A DNA stretch of 10,495 bases from contig DRMK01000279.1 of the NCBI GenBank assembly GCA_011322575.1, positions 1-10,495 of the forward strand. The letters run 5' to 3'. The notes under the pieces are model-generated. The model was given only the letters and a program-made list of their open reading frames with translations. It was not told the origin of the DNA and ran no database searches. Positions 8,423-10,495 of this stretch are shown here, piece after piece. The first letter of the stretch is position 1. Each line of letters starts with the position of its first letter. A program made the translations under genes and the position numbers. This stretch comes from Gammaproteobacteria bacterium. GTDB taxonomy: Bacteria > Pseudomonadota > Gammaproteobacteria > Thiohalospirales > Thiohalospiraceae.

Positions 8423-9069
8423 CGATCCGGGATCCCCGCACGGCGCTCCTGCGACAGGTAGCTCTCCGCGTCATCCGCATTGCTGGAGACCCCGTCACAC
8501 CGGAACACCCTGCCCACGGTCAACAGCAGTATATGCAGGTCCAGCAGCAGGGAACGGTTCTCCACATACCAGACATCCATCTCCAACCGCTGATCCCAGG
8601 GAATCATGTTCCGGCCGTTCACCTGCGCCCAGCCGGTAATGCCTGGCCGCACACAGTGGCGGCGCCGCTCCCTCGGGGTGTAGCAGGGCAGATACTCCAC
8701 CAGCAGGGGACGCGGCCCCACCAGGCTCATCTCCCCCTTCAGCACATTGATCAGCTCCGGCAGCTCATCCAGGCTGCTGCTGCGCAGAAAACGCCCGAAC
8801 GGGGTCAGGCGCTCGCCATCCGGAAGCAGCCTCCCCTGCGCATCGCGGGCATCGGTCATGGTGCGGAACTTATGGAGTGTAAACAGCTTGCCGTGACGAC
8901 CGGGGCGCTGTTGGGAGAATATCACCGGAGCGCCGAGCCGGAACCTTACCAGCAGGGCCACGACAAGCAGCAGCGGCGACAACAGCACCAGCAGCAGAGA
9001 GGCAACCAAGAGATCCAACAGCCGCTTGGGCCATTCCCAGCCTGAAACCTTGCAGTCACTCAAGAGCAT
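8419..9069 (-). CDS. monotopic phosphoglycosyl transferase (undecaprenyl-phosphate sugar transferase)
   Basis: PglC-like initiating enzyme. It moves a sugar-1-phosphate from a UDP-sugar to undecaprenyl phosphate at the inner membrane, the first step of a surface glycan or glycoconjugate. The ATG at 9069 gives 216 residues, the size of the minimal PglC/EpsL type with no extra N-terminal membrane domain. A re-entrant membrane helix spans about 18-43, with the helix-breaking S31-P32. HKFRTM (66-71) follows, then the catalytic Asp-Glu pair D101-E102 in SSSLDELPELINVLKGEMSLVGPRP, and RPGITGWAQVNGRN (141-154). The C-terminal part (WDQRLEMDVWYVENRSLLLDL) is also typical. Start choice is uncertain. 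GGAG lies only two bases before this ATG, and a TTG six bases further in would have better spacing. A GTG at 9192 would add 41 unlike residues and overlap the previous gene by 56 bases. Confidence 0.92.
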   Translation of the reverse strand: MLLSDCKVSGWEWPKRLLDLLVASLLLVLLSPLLLVVALLVRFRLGAPVIFSQQRPGRHGKLFTLHKFRTMTDARDAQGRLLPDGERLTPFGRFLRSSSLDELPELINVLKGEMSLVGPRPLLVEYLPCYTPRERRRHCVRPGITGWAQVNGRNMIPWDQRLEMDVWYVENRSLLLDLHILLLTVGRVFRCDGVSSNADDAESYLSQERRAGIPDR

Positions 9070-9136
9070 CACTCCGTTCAACAGGCGGCGGGAGAAAACT
9101 CGCACCGACCGGATGGCAGATTCCTTTCCGTCAAAC

Positions 9137-10228
9137 TTACTCAATATAGCGGTAGGGGGGAAAGTAATCATCGTCGGGACCGATATGGCCACGGTTTTTT
9201 TTCCAAATTCTTACAATCTCCCGGTAACGCTCCTCCATCACCACCATCCTGAATGTCGCAAAGCTGTTGCGAAGGGGAGAGAAGGCCGCCTTGAACCCAA
9301 ACAGGGAGTCCTCGCGCCCCCTCACCCCTCCCCCGAGATGCAGGGTACGGGCACCGGCCTTCTGCCCCCATCTGCATATCTCATACAGCATCAGCTTGGA
9401 TGGCCCCATCTTCTGATAGGCATCGGAGGTACCCGACAGATGCAGCTGCATGATCCCGTGCGTCAGGCTGAACAGGCCACCGGCCGCAACATGGCCGTGC
9501 GGCGAGATTACCTGGCATATATGAAGCCGGTCACCCAGGGCGCTGCGCAACCCGGTAAAGTAGTCTTTCTGAAACAGGTAGAACCCCCTGGCCCCTACCC
9601 GCCGCATGGTCTCCGAGTAGATCCGCATGAACTCATCCAGGGTGCTCCAGTCATCCATCTCCACACGAAAACCCCGCTCGCGCAATCTCCTGATCCCGGC
9701 ACGCTGGTCCCTGCGGATCTGACGCCACAGAAGCTGTTCCGGTTGTGTAAGATCGATGGAAACCGTCTCGCCATGAATCACCAGCTCACCGAAATCCCGC
9801 AGCGGCGCCGTCGGCAGGGGAAGCAGCGGATGCAACCGTAGAAAGAGACTTACGTAGCCCTGATGGGCCGCCAGCCAGCGGAACTCCTCCATGAACCGGT
9901 GCAGCCCATCCCCATCGGCCGGGTTACGCAACAGCGGAGAGGGATATCCGTAGGGGCTGCTCAAATCCTTCCACTCACCGGCAACCACCGGAATGTCTCT
10001 GGCCAGCAGCGGGATCAGCAGCGCATTGTCCGGCGTCTCCGCATAGAAGGCGGTCGCCGTTCCGCCCTCCTGCCTGGCGCACAGCTCCACATACTCCGGG
10101 AGATGGTAAAAATCGTGACGCACAGTTGCCAGCATCCGGCGCCAAAGCTCGTCGCCGGGAGTGATAAATCCGGCACCGATTGCCGCCCGTGCCTCGCGCC
10201 AAAGCCCGTTATGCTGCGTATGTGGCAA
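9137..10228 (-). CDS. FemAB/GNAT-like acyl- or aminoacyl-transferase
   Basis: A member of the FemAB-like (BioF2-like acetyltransferase, COG2348-type) group, which pairs two GNAT folds. Relatives add amino acids or acyl groups to peptidoglycan or exopolysaccharide precursors. Landmarks, numbered from the TTG at 10228 (363 residues): VRHDFYHLPEYVEL (36-49), DLSSPYGYPSPLL (88-100), FLRLHPLLP (129-137), HGETVSIDLT (152-161), MRRVGARGFYLFQKDYF (208-224), LHLSGTS (262-268) and LHLGGGVRGREDSLFGFKAAFSP (296-318). The frame stays open to a GTG at 10354, but the extra 42 residues look unlike the family and run into a decayed CRISPR repeat. TTG 10228 is preceded by a strong Shine-Dalgarno-like stretch (10240-10230, AAGGGGGGTGA). 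An ATG at 10135 is a shorter alternative. It is first in the minus-strand operon, 67 bases before the glycosyl transferase. Confidence 0.85.
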   Translation of the reverse strand: MPHTQHNGLWREARAAIGAGFITPGDELWRRMLATVRHDFYHLPEYVELCARQEGGTATAFYAETPDNALLIPLLARDIPVVAGEWKDLSSPYGYPSPLLRNPADGDGLHRFMEEFRWLAAHQGYVSLFLRLHPLLPLPTAPLRDFGELVIHGETVSIDLTQPEQLLWRQIRRDQRAGIRRLRERGFRVEMDDWSTLDEFMRIYSETMRRVGARGFYLFQKDYFTGLRSALGDRLHICQVISPHGHVAAGGLFSLTHGIMQLHLSGTSDAYQKMGPSKLMLYEICRWGQKAGARTLHLGGGVRGREDSLFGFKAAFSPLRNSFATFRMVVMEERYREIVRIWKKNRGHIGPDDDYFPPYRYIE

Positions 10229-10229
10229 A

Positions 10230-10240
10230 TCACCCCCCTT
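10230..10240 (-). promoter_or_regulatory. Shine-Dalgarno-like site that favours the TTG start at 10228
   Basis: AAGGGGGGTGA on the minus strand closely resembles the complement of the 16S rRNA 3' end (AAGGAGGTGA) and lies just ahead of TTG 10228-10226. No comparable site precedes the GTG at 10354 or the ATG at 10135. Confidence 0.4.
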
Positions 10241-10323
10241 ATCCTGCCAATAAACCGGTAGCGGCAAGAAATCTATCGGCAGTAGCCGGGAATGGTTTAA
10301 CCCCGGATATTTCGCCCGGCCTG

Positions 10324-10352
10324 ACCCTGTTGATCCCGGGCATGGGGGAGAC
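10324..10352 (-). repeat. decayed CRISPR repeat, one period outside the intact ones
   Basis: The last 18 of these 29 bases (10335-10352) match the intact repeat at 15 positions, including GGGCATGGGGGAGAC against GGGCGTGGGGAAGAC. The other 11 bases match at none. The end falls exactly 61 bp before the end of the next repeat, leaving a 32-bp relic spacer (10353-10384). Exact phase plus similarity makes chance unlikely. Decay at this side marks it as the leader-distal end. Confidence 0.6.
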
Positions 10353-10384
10353 ACAGCGTCCGACCCACAAAATCACGACCTGAC

Positions 10385-10495
10385 AGAAACACCCCCACGG
10401 GCGTGGGGAAGACATCCACAAAACAAGAGATAATGTTTACAGGTTGGAAACACCCCCACGGGCGTGGGGAAGACCTTGCCCAGCCGTTGCGACGA
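10385..10495 (-). CRISPR. type I-E style CRISPR array, leader-distal end (continues beyond window)
   Basis: Two 29-nt repeats (10385-10413 and 10446-10474) are separated by a 32-nt spacer (10414-10445). A second spacer is cut by the window edge (10475-10495). The 61-bp period is the classic I-E geometry. On the minus strand each repeat reads GTCTT, stem CCCCAC, loop GCCC, stem GTGGGG, then the eight bases GTGTTTCC. This is the same 5+6+4+6+8 layout as the E. coli I-E repeat, where Cas6e leaves an eight-base 5' handle. I therefore infer leftward transcription with the leader outside the window. The repeats are identical except for the outermost base of the left one (10385). The complete spacer is clearly richer in A+T than the surrounding genes, suggesting a foreign source. 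No cas genes are in the window. Confidence 0.9.

Noticed and set aside
7451..8461. Open frame of 336 codons on the plus strand
   Set aside because: It is antisense to the PLP decarboxylase, whose catalytic motifs are all intact. It has low complexity and no recognisable domain.
9026..9841. Plus-strand open frame of 271 codons across the PGT/FemAB junction
   Set aside because: It is a shadow of two supported minus-strand genes. The composition is typical of antisense frames here.

Overview
The window reads as chromosomal DNA from a GC-rich (by eye about 60-65 % G+C) gammaproteobacterium. The support is a YciO that starts almost exactly like the E. coli protein, a stand-alone GluQRS, a DUF3579 protein (a family of beta/gammaproteobacteria), a full-length bacterial acetyl-CoA synthetase, and a type I-E style CRISPR repeat. 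I cannot name the genus.

Left part (1-4414). A DUF3579 gene runs off the left edge on the minus strand and is divergent from gluQ (glutamyl-Q tRNA(Asp) synthetase). Directly behind the gluQ stop lies a 271-bp non-coding palindromic element (1335-1605) with perfect 33-bp terminal inverted repeats, two further nested inverted repeats, and a 7-bp direct repeat on either side (ATGTAGC) that looks like a target-site duplication. It is MITE-like. After it come the acs leader with a possible sigma70 promoter, acs itself, and yciO in the same direction. A solitary, slightly altered 26-nt copy of the element's terminus lies between the convergent stops of yciO and the next gene.

Right part (4415-10228, all minus strand). 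Read in the direction of transcription, the order is: a FemAB/GNAT-like protein, an initiating phosphoglycosyl transferase, a fold-III PLP decarboxylase, an ATP-grasp ligase and a large Ig/beta-propeller-like lipoprotein. The PGT-decarboxylase-ligase junctions are 4-nt ATGA overlaps. Together they look like a compact surface-glycan or glycoconjugate operon that makes an amine by decarboxylation and attaches it through an amide-forming ligase. No glycosyltransferase, flippase or polymerase is visible.

Right edge (10324-10495). This is the leader-distal end of a type I-E style CRISPR array: two 29-nt repeats with a 61-bp period, plus a decayed repeat exactly one period further out. By the geometry of the repeat the array is transcribed leftwards, toward the glycan operon. 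The 5' ten bases of the CRISPR repeat (transcribed strand) are identical to the termini of the dispersed palindromic element. That is the most unusual pattern in the window.
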